NCBI GenBank assembly: GCA_040387195.1
Contig: JAZKEF010000012.1
Coordinates: 157,542 to 221,541 of the forward strand
Source: UKL13-3 sp040387195
GTDB lineage: Bacteria > Bacteroidota > Bacteroidia > UKL13-3
Direction: 5' to 3'
DNA length: 64,000 bases
In this document: positions 50,759 through 59,903 of the stretch, in pieces
Numbering within the stretch: the first letter of the stretch is position 1
Layout: each line of letters starts with the position of its first letter
Notes under the pieces: model-generated
The model's input: only the letters and a program-made list of their open reading frames with translations
Told to the model about the DNA's origin: nothing
Database searches by the model: none
Position numbers and translations under genes: made by a program

Positions 50759-53305
50759 ATGGAGAAAGTAATCTACTTAATTCCCGCGCTTGGTGTAGTT
50801 GGCTTATTGGTCATGGCCATTAAAAGTGCATGGGTTTCAAAACAAGACGCAGGTGATGCAAAAATGACTGAACTGGCAGGATACATTGCCGATGGAGCAA
50901 TGGCCTTCTTAAAAGCTGAATGGAAAGTACTGAGCATATTTGTTGCTTTTGCTGCCGCCTTATTAGCTTATTCAGGAACTATTCATGAAGTAAACGGAAA
51001 AGAAATCCACTCAAGTTGGGTTATTTCAATAGCATTTATTATTGGTGCCGTATTCTCGGCAACCGCAGGTTATATAGGTATGAAAGTAGCTACAAAAGCT
51101 AATGTTCGTACCACGCAAGCTGCCCGTACCAGCTTAAAACAAGCACTTAAAGTTTCCTTTACCGGTGGTACCGTAATGGGATTGGGAGTTGCCGGTTTGG
51201 CAATTTTAGGACTGGGTGGATTGTTTATCGTATTCCTAAGCATTTTTGCTGATATGGGTGCTAATACGGTTCTTACTTCAATTGAAGTATTGACAGGGTT
51301 TTCACTTGGAGCTGAATCTATTGCTTTGTTTGCCCGCGTGGGTGGTGGTATTTACACCAAAGCTGCCGATGTTGGAGCTGACTTAGTGGGTAAAGTTGAA
51401 GCAGGTATTCCAGAAGATGACGTTCGTAATCCCGCAACCATCGCCGATAACGTAGGTGATAACGTAGGTGACGTTGCAGGTATGGGAGCCGATTTGTTTG
51501 GTTCGTATGTTGCTACCATTTTAGCTACCATGGTATTGGGTCAGGAAGTTACCTATAATGCCGGTGTTACAGACAATTTTGGCATGCTTGCTCCAATCCT
51601 ATTGCCGATGTTGATCTGTGGTTTGGGAATTTTATTCTCAATAGCAGGTACATGGTTTGTGACCATTAAAGATGATAAATCGAACGTTCAGAATGCATTG
51701 AATATGGGTAACTGGGTATCGATGGGTATTACCGTTATCGCTTCTTACTTTATTGTAATGTGGATGTTGCCTGAAACATTGAGCTTACGCGGATACCAAT
51801 TCTCAAATATCAACGTATTCTACGCAATATTGGTAGGAACAGTTGTTGGTGCGATTATGAGTATTGTTACCGAATATTATACAGCAATGGGTAAAGCACC
51901 TGTATTGTCTATCATTCAACAATCATCAACAGGCCATGCTACCAATATTATCGGTGGTTTATCGGTAGGTATGAAATCAACTGTTGTTCCTATTTTAACA
52001 CTTGCCGGTGGTATTATGTTATCATATCACTTTGCAGGTTTATATGGTGTGGCTATTGCAGCTGCAGGTATGATGGCAACAACTGCCATGCAATTGGCTA
52101 TTGATGCTTTCGGACCGATTGCCGATAACGCAGGTGGTATTGCCGAAATGAGCCAGTTGCCTCCCGAAGTACGTGAACGTACCGATAATTTAGATGCCGT
52201 AGGTAACACAACTGCAGCAACCGGTAAAGGATTTGCGATTGCTTCGGCAGCGTTAACTTCACTGGCTTTGTTTGCTGCATTCGTAGGTATTGCAGGTATT
52301 GATGCTATTGATATTTATAAAGCTCCTGTATTGGCAGGTTTATTTGTTGGAGGAATGATTCCTTTTATTTTCTCGGCATTATGTATTCAGGCAGTGGGTA
52401 AAGCTGCAATGGATATGGTGCAGGAAGTTAGACGTCAGTTCCGCGAAATTCCGGGTATCATGGAATACAAAGCAAAACCTGAATACGAAAAATGTGTAGC
52501 AATCTCTACTCAAGCTTCCATCCGCGAAATGATGTTGCCGGGTGCTATCGCTTTGATTACTCCGGTAATTGTTGGTTTCACTTTCGGACCGGAAGTGTTG
52601 GGTGGTTTATTGGCAGGTGTTACCGTATCGGGTGTGTTGATGGGTATTTTCCAATCGAATGCCGGTGGTGCATGGGACAATGCTAAAAAATCATTTGAAA
52701 AAGGTGTGTTGATCAATGGCGAAATGTTCTATAAAAAATCGGAGCCGCACAAAGCTTCTGTAACAGGTGATACTGTAGGTGATCCTTTTAAAGATACTTC
52801 AGGACCTTCGATGAACATCTTAATTAAATTGATGTCGATTGTTTCATTGGTTATTGCTCCTTACATTGCTGTACAAGGCGGTTTAAAATCGGATAAAGCA
52901 ATGATGATGCATGGTGAGAAAATGGAATGCTGTGCTCCTGCAGGTGCCGAAGAAGATTGCCATATGATGATGGGCAAATGCGAAGTGAGCAAATGCATGA
53001 CCATGACAAAAGACGAATGTGCGGCATACTGCGACAGCGTAGGTTGTACTGCTGAAGAAAAAGCAACATGTATGAGTATGTACGATGCCAACGGCAAATT
53101 TGACGAAGCCAAATGCAAGGAAATGTGTGCCGCTAAAAAGGACGGTACTACCGGTGGCTGTATGGAAAACTGTGATAAAGGATGCAAAACTGCTGAAGAG
53201 TGTGCCACACACTGCGATGATAAATGTGTATCGGCTCACAAAGAAGGTAAAGCATGCTGCACAACAGGTGGTGATGACCACTGTGCTCCTAAACATAAAA
53301 TGTAA
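50759..53305 (+). CDS. hppA: Membrane-bound (Na+/H+-translocating) pyrophosphatase with Cys-rich C-terminal extension
   Basis: The 848-residue protein is a full integral pyrophosphatase of about 16 helices coupling PPi hydrolysis to ion pumping. The substrate loop DVGADLVGKVEAGIPEDDVR and NPATIADNVGDNVGDVAGMG are intact (about residues 203-246). The segment GNTTAATGKG near 481-490 carries the alanine typical of K+-dependent enzymes, which often pump Na+. Normal length would be about 735. Here residues 720-848 form a soluble tail with 20 cysteines, many in CxxxC spacing, plus Met, His and acidic residues (for example CHMMMGKCEVSKCM, CCTTGGDDHC). The tail has no counterpart in the classical family and may bind metal. 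Confidence 0.9.
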   Translation: MEKVIYLIPALGVVGLLVMAIKSAWVSKQDAGDAKMTELAGYIADGAMAFLKAEWKVLSIFVAFAAALLAYSGTIHEVNGKEIHSSWVISIAFIIGAVFSATAGYIGMKVATKANVRTTQAARTSLKQALKVSFTGGTVMGLGVAGLAILGLGGLFIVFLSIFADMGANTVLTSIEVLTGFSLGAESIALFARVGGGIYTKAADVGADLVGKVEAGIPEDDVRNPATIADNVGDNVGDVAGMGADLFGSYVATILATMVLGQEVTYNAGVTDNFGMLAPILLPMLICGLGILFSIAGTWFVTIKDDKSNVQNALNMGNWVSMGITVIASYFIVMWMLPETLSLRGYQFSNINVFYAILVGTVVGAIMSIVTEYYTAMGKAPVLSIIQQSSTGHATNIIGGLSVGMKSTVVPILTLAGGIMLSYHFAGLYGVAIAAAGMMATTAMQLAIDAFGPIADNAGGIAEMSQLPPEVRERTDNLDAVGNTTAATGKGFAIASAALTSLALFAAFVGIAGIDAIDIYKAPVLAGLFVGGMIPFIFSALCIQAVGKAAMDMVQEVRRQFREIPGIMEYKAKPEYEKCVAISTQASIREMMLPGAIALITPVIVGFTFGPEVLGGLLAGVTVSGVLMGIFQSNAGGAWDNAKKSFEKGVLINGEMFYKKSEPHKASVTGDTVGDPFKDTSGPSMNILIKLMSIVSLVIAPYIAVQGGLKSDKAMMMHGEKMECCAPAGAEEDCHMMMGKCEVSKCMTMTKDECAAYCDSVGCTAEEKATCMSMYDANGKFDEAKCKEMCAAKKDGTTGGCMENCDKGCKTAEECATHCDDKCVSAHKEGKACCTTGGDDHCAPKHKM

Positions 53306-53327
53306 GATTAAGTTCTCCTCATAAATA

Positions 53328-53364
53328 GAAATGCCCGTTACATCAATGTATCGGGCATTTTTTT
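53328..53364 (+). terminator. Terminator of the pyrophosphatase gene
   Basis: AAATGCCCG / CGGGCATTT stem with a 14-nt loop and seven T residues, about 25 bp after the stop codon. Confidence 0.88.
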
Positions 53365-53393
53365 ATTTCTATGTGGAAAGGGTAATCAATGAA

Positions 53394-53490
53394 AATCTGC
53401 GGGAAACCAAGCGCTGTAGACGATATTGTCACGAGAGGTTGTCTCCCGCTCCCGATAGTTATCGGGACGCAGATGTCGCAGATCATCAAA
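53394..53490. repeat. Intergenic repeat with ATCTGCGGGAAAC and CCCGATAG palindrome
   Basis: ATCTGCGGGAAAC (53396-53408) matches the element near plsC at 17490 and 17750. The palindrome TCCCGATAGTTATCGGGA lies at 53450-53467, the third copy of the CCGATAGCTATCGG family (one mismatch). Repeated CGCAGAT units follow to 53485. No gene is present between 53365 and 53630. Confidence 0.65.
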
Positions 53491-53630
53491 AAAATAAAAT
53501 ACCACATTAAGCCAACCACAGTAAACATCATTGTAAAGAGAAACAGCCTTCCACTTGTTAATTACCCCATCCACAAATTTGATTTGTAAATCGTTTATTA
53601 AAACACCTATTTGCGAATCAATATTGCCTG

Positions 53631-54455
53631 ATGAAAAAGATACTTCCAATCTTATTGTTATTTTTTCATGTTTATGGAGCAAAGGCTCAATCGGCTGACT
53701 CAACAAAGCTGACATGGACCCTGTTGCCCGAAACACACCTGGTTCCTTTATTTACTGCCGATAGCCGCGCCCACCGATTAAGCATCCAAAAACCTTTTAG
53801 TGATAATGGATACATTGGAAGTATGGGTGGAATCTTTCCGGTGTTTTCCGTTGCCAACAGCAAAAAAATATTTCAGGTAAGTGCTGCCTCTACCGTATAT
53901 ACAACGCTGAGAAGGTGGACAGACAGAGGACGGTTGATTAACGTAGATTTTTTTGTAGATATTTATGGTGATCTGAAACTCACCGAACAATGGGCCATCC
54001 GAAGCGGTATCGGACATACCAGCCAGCATTTGAGTGATGATGCTGTGGTGGATGAAGGAAAAATGCCCATCAATTATACAAGGGATTATGGTCAGCTGTT
54101 TGGAGTATACCATCATGCCGGATATGCCTTCCGTGCTTATGCCGGTTTAATCTTCAATACCAATTTTAAAACAACCAGCAGCCTTGGGCCAATCCTCATT
54201 CCACAAATAGGTATGGAACACAGTCCGGTAAAATGGAAAACACATCATTACCTGTATTATGCTTTTGATATCAAATTCAGGGGAGAGCTGGATTACCGCA
54301 CCATGCAAAATTACCAGATTGGCTACAAGTATAGTGTTCCGTACAAACATACCTTCCGTTTTGCCATCAACTATTCGCATGGATTAGATGAACGTGGACA
54401 ATTTTATACCCAAACCCGAAACTTTGGAACAATCGGTGTTTTCTTCGATTTTTAA
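53631..54455 (+). CDS. DUF1207-like outer-membrane protein
   Basis: The 274-residue protein has a signal peptide (MKKILPILLLFFHVYGAKA). Its beta-rich body carries GHTSQHLSDD (about residues 120-130), close to the HxSxHLGD motif of DUF1207 proteins, and ends in a terminal Phe (GVFFDF) as outer-membrane barrels do. Function is unknown; barrel formation is likely. It is separated by 1 bp from the DUF2279 gene and probably forms an operon with it. Confidence 0.75.
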   Translation: MKKILPILLLFFHVYGAKAQSADSTKLTWTLLPETHLVPLFTADSRAHRLSIQKPFSDNGYIGSMGGIFPVFSVANSKKIFQVSAASTVYTTLRRWTDRGRLINVDFFVDIYGDLKLTEQWAIRSGIGHTSQHLSDDAVVDEGKMPINYTRDYGQLFGVYHHAGYAFRAYAGLIFNTNFKTTSSLGPILIPQIGMEHSPVKWKTHHYLYYAFDIKFRGELDYRTMQNYQIGYKYSVPYKHTFRFAINYSHGLDERGQFYTQTRNFGTIGVFFDF

Positions 54456-54456
54456 C

Positions 54457-55317
54457 ATGAAACGTATCGGAATTGTACTCATCATTTGTTTGGCTTTGAT
54501 CCATAATTCTCTATCGCAGGACAGTACCACTCACCGCAAATATACCCCTAAACAAAAGTTTGTTCTCGGAGGCCTTGCCCTGCAACAGGTTGTAAGTTTT
54601 GGAGTGCAATACAAATGGTGGTGGAAAGATGATTACCATTCTTTCAATTTTGAAAAAGAAGGGATCATTAACAGTTATTCATTAGGTGTTGATAAAGCCG
54701 GTCACTTTTATACATCCTATTTATATTTTCATAGCTTGAATGAACTCATGCAATGGGCTGACTTCACTCCTAAACAAAGGAAAATAACAGCTGTTGTACT
54801 TCCGTTGGCCTGGGCTGTGAGCATTGAAATTGGTGATGGATTTTCCAACTTCGGGGCTTCCTGGGAAGACTTGCTGGCCAATTCTCTGGGTATTGGGTTT
54901 GGACTGGTGCAGGAAAAATATCCTTATATGCGCAACTTTAAAGTGAAGATGAGTTATTATCCAACTGCATATTATATCGACCGAAACTTTAAAGGTTGGG
55001 CTTTGACTTCCGACTACCGCGCGCATTGTTACTGGTTAAGTTTTGACGTACACAACCTGCTTCCTCAAAAAGCACAACGTTACTGGCCCGAGTTTTTGAA
55101 TATGGCCGTTGGTTATGGTGTGGATCCCAATACACTTCCGCTTGCCCGTCCTAATCTCCGTGATTTTTGCATAGGTCTCGACTGGAACCTGAGCAGCATT
55201 AAAACTCAGAAAAAATCGGCTCATCTTGCAAAAGAGCTTTTGGATTACTGGCATTACCCCGCTCCAGGAATAGGTAAGGTTCAAGGAGAACCTGCGAGGT
55301 TCATATTATTCCGTTAA
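54457..55317 (+). CDS. DUF2279 (YfiM-like) exported protein
   Basis: ATG 54457 gives a 286-residue protein with a signal peptide (MKRIGIVLIICLALIHNSLS). The central region DKAGHFYTSYLYFHSLNEL, then SIEIGDGFSNFGASWEDLLANSLG, matches DUF2279/YfiM, whose conserved His, Glu and Asp hint at a membrane-embedded or lipid-facing enzyme. A longer frame starting at 54388 lies inside the preceding gene. It follows the DUF1207-like gene by one base; the pair may act together in the outer envelope. Confidence 0.75.
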   Translation: MKRIGIVLIICLALIHNSLSQDSTTHRKYTPKQKFVLGGLALQQVVSFGVQYKWWWKDDYHSFNFEKEGIINSYSLGVDKAGHFYTSYLYFHSLNELMQWADFTPKQRKITAVVLPLAWAVSIEIGDGFSNFGASWEDLLANSLGIGFGLVQEKYPYMRNFKVKMSYYPTAYYIDRNFKGWALTSDYRAHCYWLSFDVHNLLPQKAQRYWPEFLNMAVGYGVDPNTLPLARPNLRDFCIGLDWNLSSIKTQKKSAHLAKELLDYWHYPAPGIGKVQGEPARFILFR

Positions 55318-55492
55318 GGAGAAAGCTCTCAAATCTTAAATTCCAAATAATATTCAAGCTCTCCCGCTTACCAGCGGGATCGAAATAATATTTAACTTAA
55401 AATATTTAAGATATAATACCTATAAACTAGTATAAATATTTCCTCTATCAAATATTCTCTTATTATTTCGAGCTTTAATATTTCCTCATGAT

Positions 55493-56224
55493 CTAGAGCA
55501 TTGCTTTCCAGAATATTTTCATATTGTCCTTACCCCAGTTTTTAATATCCTTTAACAACTCCTCTTTGTATTGGGCAAACTTCACTACCTTACTTTTTTT
55601 ACCGGGTTTTACTGCAAACACTTTGGGATCGGGTAACTGTGTTTCAACCTTGGTTGCAAAAAATGTAATATTCATCCTTGGAACCACCACTCCCATAATC
55701 ATTCCTGGCAATCCGTTAAATAATTCGGGACCTCCGCTCACAGGAATGGCATCAGTATAAAAAGCAATTACATACACAGAATCCATAATGATGGTTGATG
55801 CCTTGCGGCAATTGTATCCTGCAATTTCACGGTACTCTCCGGTGAGTTTCCATGTTACCTGTGGCAAGGAATCGGTAATCAGGTAATCACGTTCGTACAC
55901 ATTCTTTTCATCCGCAATGGTCTTCTGGTCAAAATCAACTTGTACGGTATTCCGGTATGCTACACGCCAAAAATTTGTTGCTCCCATTCCCTCGTGCTCC
56001 TGGGTTAATTGGTATACACTCCGTTGGGTATTAAACGTGAGCGTAAAAAAATCGATCCTGTGTTTGGGTAATGTTTTTTTCATCGCCTCTGCCCAACTAT
56101 TATCTTCATCACCATCAAACATCTTGTGCAGGTTTTCCTTCCGCTCATATGTTACGGAACCCTGCAATACAAGATGCTGCGCCATTCCCTGAAATGAGAA
56201 CAACATTAACATTATACATACCAT
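55493..56224 (-). CDS. GLPGLI-family protein
   Basis: The 243-residue protein begins at ATG 56224, one base after the stop of the TonB-type barrel gene. It has a signal peptide (MVCIMLMLFSFQGMA) and contains the family signature GPELFNGLPGMIMG near residue 185. GLPGLI proteins are Bacteroidota-specific exported proteins of unknown activity that are often encoded next to TonB-dependent or carboxypeptidase-regulatory barrels. The longer open frame to 56347 overlaps the neighbour and is rejected. It likely forms a two-gene operon with that barrel. Confidence 0.9.
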   Translation of the reverse strand: MVCIMLMLFSFQGMAQHLVLQGSVTYERKENLHKMFDGDEDNSWAEAMKKTLPKHRIDFFTLTFNTQRSVYQLTQEHEGMGATNFWRVAYRNTVQVDFDQKTIADEKNVYERDYLITDSLPQVTWKLTGEYREIAGYNCRKASTIIMDSVYVIAFYTDAIPVSGGPELFNGLPGMIMGVVVPRMNITFFATKVETQLPDPKVFAVKPGKKSKVVKFAQYKEELLKDIKNWGKDNMKIFWKAML

Positions 56225-56225
56225 C

Positions 56226-59006
56226 TTATTGTTCACCTGCGCCTCCTTTGCTAAAATTCCAGGTAAGCGATACCAGGAAATACCTGCGCAATACCGAATA
56301 GGTGTTTTCATTAATATAATTGCTATTAGCTGTACGACTGAATCCAAGGTTCTGATTTAAGATATCATTGATGGAAAATTTGACAAGCAATGCTTCCTTC
56401 TTTAAAAATCCTTTGCTTACATAAGCATTCAAAATGGTATTGTTCAGGTTTTTGTCGAAATCAGATGTACGCTCCCGAATATTGATTTCTATATCCGACC
56501 CCACTTTTAGCTGCTTTGGTAAAAAAACGCTGAAACCCGCATCGTAGTTATAAATAAAATAAGCTGTTTTTACATCACTGCGCAAACTGGAAGTGGAATA
56601 ATTGTAGTTCACATTTCCACCAATATTGGATTCAAATTTCTCTTCTTTACTGTAATACAAACTTAACCGGTAACCTGCACTTACATTTTGGTTACGGTTA
56701 CTCAATCCATTGATAAAATTATTGTTGAGGGTATAATTCATATTCGCACCCTGCGATACGCCCATGTCCAGCTTTTTAATGGAGAACCAGTAGTTGGTCC
56801 ACAGGTTTGCACTTTTGTTTCCATCCACGTTTACTGTTTTATGTGTTTTGCGTCCCTGATCATCCACCACATCAAAAGACGCAAAATCATCCTGTACAAA
56901 ATCATACGACAGTGAGCCGTAGAAACTTCTTCCGCTCAATGCCTTGTAATCATTAAACGACACACTGAAACCATTCCGGAAACTTTGTTGCAGATCCGGA
57001 TTTCCCACATACACATCCAACGGATTGCTGTTATCCAGCAAAGGCTGAATTTGCTGCAACGATGGCTGCCGGGTATTGCCATAGTAATTTGCCCGCAATG
57101 AAGTATTGTTTCTAATCTTATACTGAACATTGGCAGCCGGAAACAGGTTTAAAAAATACTGGTTGGTAACCTGGTTGTTCACTTCATTCAGCTGGCGCAA
57201 ATCGGTGTATGAAGCCTTTCCACCGAATGAATACGTCAACTTTTTACTGGCGTATTTCAGGGAAACTCCACCGGCATTTACAAAAATATCATAACTCAGA
57301 CTATTGCTCAATGAATCGAGTGTATTCGCGTATTCATCATTGGCATTCTTGGTAAATGTATACCGTTGCGATTCACTCACGGTGGTTTTTAGATCGTACT
57401 CACTTACCACAAACCATTTTTCCGATAGAGGTTCCGTGTACACAATATTGCCGGTAAGCGAACTGGTTTTACTCGAATTGGTTTTTTTCTGATCTATCTG
57501 TGTTAATTGATTGAGGCTTCCATCGGAATTGTAAATACGTGTTTCCGATTCAAGTAATCCTTCCGAACTGCTGGCATTGTAGTCAAAATTAGTATTCAGG
57601 GAAACGGTGCGGCCTTTTGTTTTAAACTTTTTATTGAGCACCACTCCACCCTTAAACGATTCGTTATCGCCTATGCTTGTTTGTGTCCTGTTGTTGCTGT
57701 TCACTAGTGCGGCATTGCTGTTCAGGTTTTCGGTAGTATAGGTACTTCTGTTGTTAAAGGTGCCTTGCGATCCCGATACCGTTATTTTTAAGGTACTGAG
57801 TGAATCCAGTTTCATTTCATATTTACCGCTCATGCTGTTTTTTTGCTTGGTATTACTGAACTGACTCAACTGATTGTTAAAATATAACGTATCGGGCAAA
57901 ATGTATTTGGTATAGTTGTTATTATATCCATCCACCAGCATTTCCTTGTGGCTTCCGCCAATATTAAACGTATGCTTATCGTCCTTCAGCTTATCACTGT
58001 AAAACCCACCGTAATAAATGGTTTGAGGAACACCCACACCATTAAATCCGTCATTCCCTTCATAGTAGGAGTAATAATAGCCTTCATCGCTCATAAAGGT
58101 ATTATCGTTACTTCCCGAGTACCTTTCCCGGTCCTGCCAGTTTAAGTCCGTTTTATTGGTATTGCTGGTGGCCCCATATAATGAGAACTTGCGTTTGTTC
58201 TTAAACATATTGGCCATTGCATCGTATTCATACCTGCGCAGTTTACTCTCATCACGCCCTTCCGCCCCACTCACTTTTCCAAAGTATCCTTTTTTTGCAT
58301 CATCCTTCAACTTGAGATTGATGGTTTTGTTTTTCTCCCCGTCATCAATTCCGGTAAATGCAGCCTGATCCGATTTTTTATCAAACACCTGCACACTCTC
58401 CACATTATCGGCTCGTATATTTTTAGTAGCCACTGTTGGATCGTCTCCAAAAAACTCTTCTCCATCCACCAATACTTTTTTTACCTCCTGCCCATGGGCA
58501 GTAATCTTACCGTTTTTATCTACCTGAATCCCCGGGAGTTTTTTCAGGAGGTCTTCTACGTTCGAGCTTTTATTCACCAGGAAACTATCCACCAGATACT
58601 CCGTGGTATCTCCTTTTACGGTAATGGCATTTTTCTTATCACGGATAATGATTTCCTTGAGCAGGTTTTCCTTGGACAACAATATGATCGTTCCCAGTTC
58701 TTTCTGCTCAGCCTCTCCCAACCGCACTATCTCTTCATAATCGGCAAACGAAGGGCGGGTAACCTGCAGGATATAGGTACCTGCGGGCAACTTCGTAAAG
58801 GTGAAAACGGCTTTCTCTGTGGCCCACTGGTGACTTACCAGCACCGAATCGGACTGGCGGATGAGGGCAATGCTGGAGTACGCCATGGGCTTAAAACTAA
58901 CCGTATCGGCAATGCTTCCGCTGATGGACGATTGTTGGGCGTGGGTTGTGATTCCCCAGAACAGGAACAATAGAAGACTGTAGTATTTGTTAAACTTCAT
59001 AGGCAT
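56226..59006 (-). CDS. TonB-dependent-receptor-like outer-membrane barrel with CarboxypepD_reg domain
   Basis: The 926-residue protein has a signal peptide (to about residue 23, THAQ). A carboxypeptidase-regulatory-like Ig domain follows (25-110, TFTKLPAGTYILQV), then a plug-like region (115-235, NVEDLLKKLPGIQVDKNGKI, VLVDGEEFFGDDPTVATKNI) and a long beta-barrel ending in F-type strands (LTWNFSKGGAGEQ). No classical TonB box is evident, so it is of the outer_membrane_beta-barrel (OMP_b-brl_3) type. It may import or scavenge a ligand together with the adjacent GLPGLI protein. Two start codons (59006 and 59000) are possible. Confidence 0.85.
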   Translation of the reverse strand: MPMKFNKYYSLLLFLFWGITTHAQQSSISGSIADTVSFKPMAYSSIALIRQSDSVLVSHQWATEKAVFTFTKLPAGTYILQVTRPSFADYEEIVRLGEAEQKELGTIILLSKENLLKEIIIRDKKNAITVKGDTTEYLVDSFLVNKSSNVEDLLKKLPGIQVDKNGKITAHGQEVKKVLVDGEEFFGDDPTVATKNIRADNVESVQVFDKKSDQAAFTGIDDGEKNKTINLKLKDDAKKGYFGKVSGAEGRDESKLRRYEYDAMANMFKNKRKFSLYGATSNTNKTDLNWQDRERYSGSNDNTFMSDEGYYYSYYEGNDGFNGVGVPQTIYYGGFYSDKLKDDKHTFNIGGSHKEMLVDGYNNNYTKYILPDTLYFNNQLSQFSNTKQKNSMSGKYEMKLDSLSTLKITVSGSQGTFNNRSTYTTENLNSNAALVNSNNRTQTSIGDNESFKGGVVLNKKFKTKGRTVSLNTNFDYNASSSEGLLESETRIYNSDGSLNQLTQIDQKKTNSSKTSSLTGNIVYTEPLSEKWFVVSEYDLKTTVSESQRYTFTKNANDEYANTLDSLSNSLSYDIFVNAGGVSLKYASKKLTYSFGGKASYTDLRQLNEVNNQVTNQYFLNLFPAANVQYKIRNNTSLRANYYGNTRQPSLQQIQPLLDNSNPLDVYVGNPDLQQSFRNGFSVSFNDYKALSGRSFYGSLSYDFVQDDFASFDVVDDQGRKTHKTVNVDGNKSANLWTNYWFSIKKLDMGVSQGANMNYTLNNNFINGLSNRNQNVSAGYRLSLYYSKEEKFESNIGGNVNYNYSTSSLRSDVKTAYFIYNYDAGFSVFLPKQLKVGSDIEINIRERTSDFDKNLNNTILNAYVSKGFLKKEALLVKFSINDILNQNLGFSRTANSNYINENTYSVLRRYFLVSLTWNFSKGGAGEQ

Positions 59007-59229
59007 TTATCAAATATTTGGAAAAGAGACCGTAATACCAAACCGTTTATCACATGGTTTTAGTATACGAGGTCCTAAATATATTGCCTGTCCGTTCACG
59101 GTCGACTCCATTTCAACCGCAACGTTCACAGCGAAAGAACGCAGCAATCGTTGCGATCGCTGCGGTTAAATGAAATGTCTCAATCAACTGCACAGCAGAA
59201 GCATAGTCGCTAATGCAATTATTATCCGT

Positions 59230-59237
59230 TACATTTG
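59230..59237 (+). promoter_or_regulatory. -7 element TACATTTG adjacent to a start codon
   Basis: TACATTTG lies 6 nt before the ATG of the DUF3109 gene, so RNA would start at about the first codon. No TTG is seen upstream at 18-20 nt. Confidence 0.4.
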
Positions 59238-59243
59238 TAGCCC

Positions 59244-59813
59244 ATGATCATCCACGAAAACACCTTACTCTCTGAAGACCTGTTTGAGAAAAACTTTATT
59301 TGCAACCTGAGCAAATGTAAAGGAGCATGTTGCGTGGAAGGCGACCAGGGAGCACCTGTGAGCAAAGAAGAAATTGAACTCATCGCCAAAGACCTCGAGG
59401 CTATTAAACCCTACCTTACCGATGCGTCATTGAATGCCATCAACCAAAAAGGATTCTGGGAAACCGACCCAGAGGGTGATTTGGTTACTACCTGCTTACC
59501 TTCGGGTGAATGCAATTTCTCCCGTTACGAAAACGGCATCCTGAGTTGCGGCATGGAGCAGGCATGGAAAGACGGCAAAACTTCGTTCCGCAAACCCATC
59601 TCTTGTCACCTATACCCTATCCGCATTTCGCAGGTGGGCGAGTATGATGCCTTAAACTACCATTCATGGGATGTATGCAAACCTGCATGTAAACTGGGAG
59701 ATGAACACAAGGTCCCTGTATACAAATTTTTGAAAGATGCCCTCATCCGCAAATACGGTGAGCCCTGGTATAATGAGTTGGATGGCATTGCACAAGCATT
59801 GAGTGAAGGGTAA
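59244..59813 (+). CDS. DUF3109-family cysteine-rich protein
   Basis: The 189-residue soluble protein matches DUF3109, with the N-terminal CNLSKCKGACC cluster (about residues 20-30) and later cysteines in CLPSGECNFS, LSCGMEQ, ISCHLYPIRIS and DVCKPACKLG. About a dozen cysteines in these motifs suggest Fe-S cluster or metal binding, but no function is established. It has no signal peptide. It is transcribed alone, perhaps from a near-leaderless promoter, and is followed by a terminator shared with the convergent T9SS gene. Confidence 0.88.
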   Translation: MIIHENTLLSEDLFEKNFICNLSKCKGACCVEGDQGAPVSKEEIELIAKDLEAIKPYLTDASLNAINQKGFWETDPEGDLVTTCLPSGECNFSRYENGILSCGMEQAWKDGKTSFRKPISCHLYPIRISQVGEYDALNYHSWDVCKPACKLGDEHKVPVYKFLKDALIRKYGEPWYNELDGIAQALSEG

Positions 59814-59847
59814 ATTCTACATTCAATGTTTTCAGAATAACCGTAAA

Positions 59848-59880
59848 TAAAAAAGGGTTACCATTTGGCAACCCTTTTTG
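59848..59880. terminator. Bidirectional terminator after DUF3109
   Basis: AAAAAGGGTTACC pairs with GGCAACCCTTTTT around an ATTT loop; it suits both the plus-strand DUF3109 gene and the minus-strand T9SS gene ending at 59904. Confidence 0.85.
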
Positions 59881-59903
59881 AAATAGAAGCATCATGTTTT
59901 CAA

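Noticed and set aside
52883..53296. 137-residue antisense frame opposite the Cys-rich tail
   Set aside because: The frame is the complement of repeated TGC/TGT codons; the His/Phe/Cys-rich product has no features of its own.
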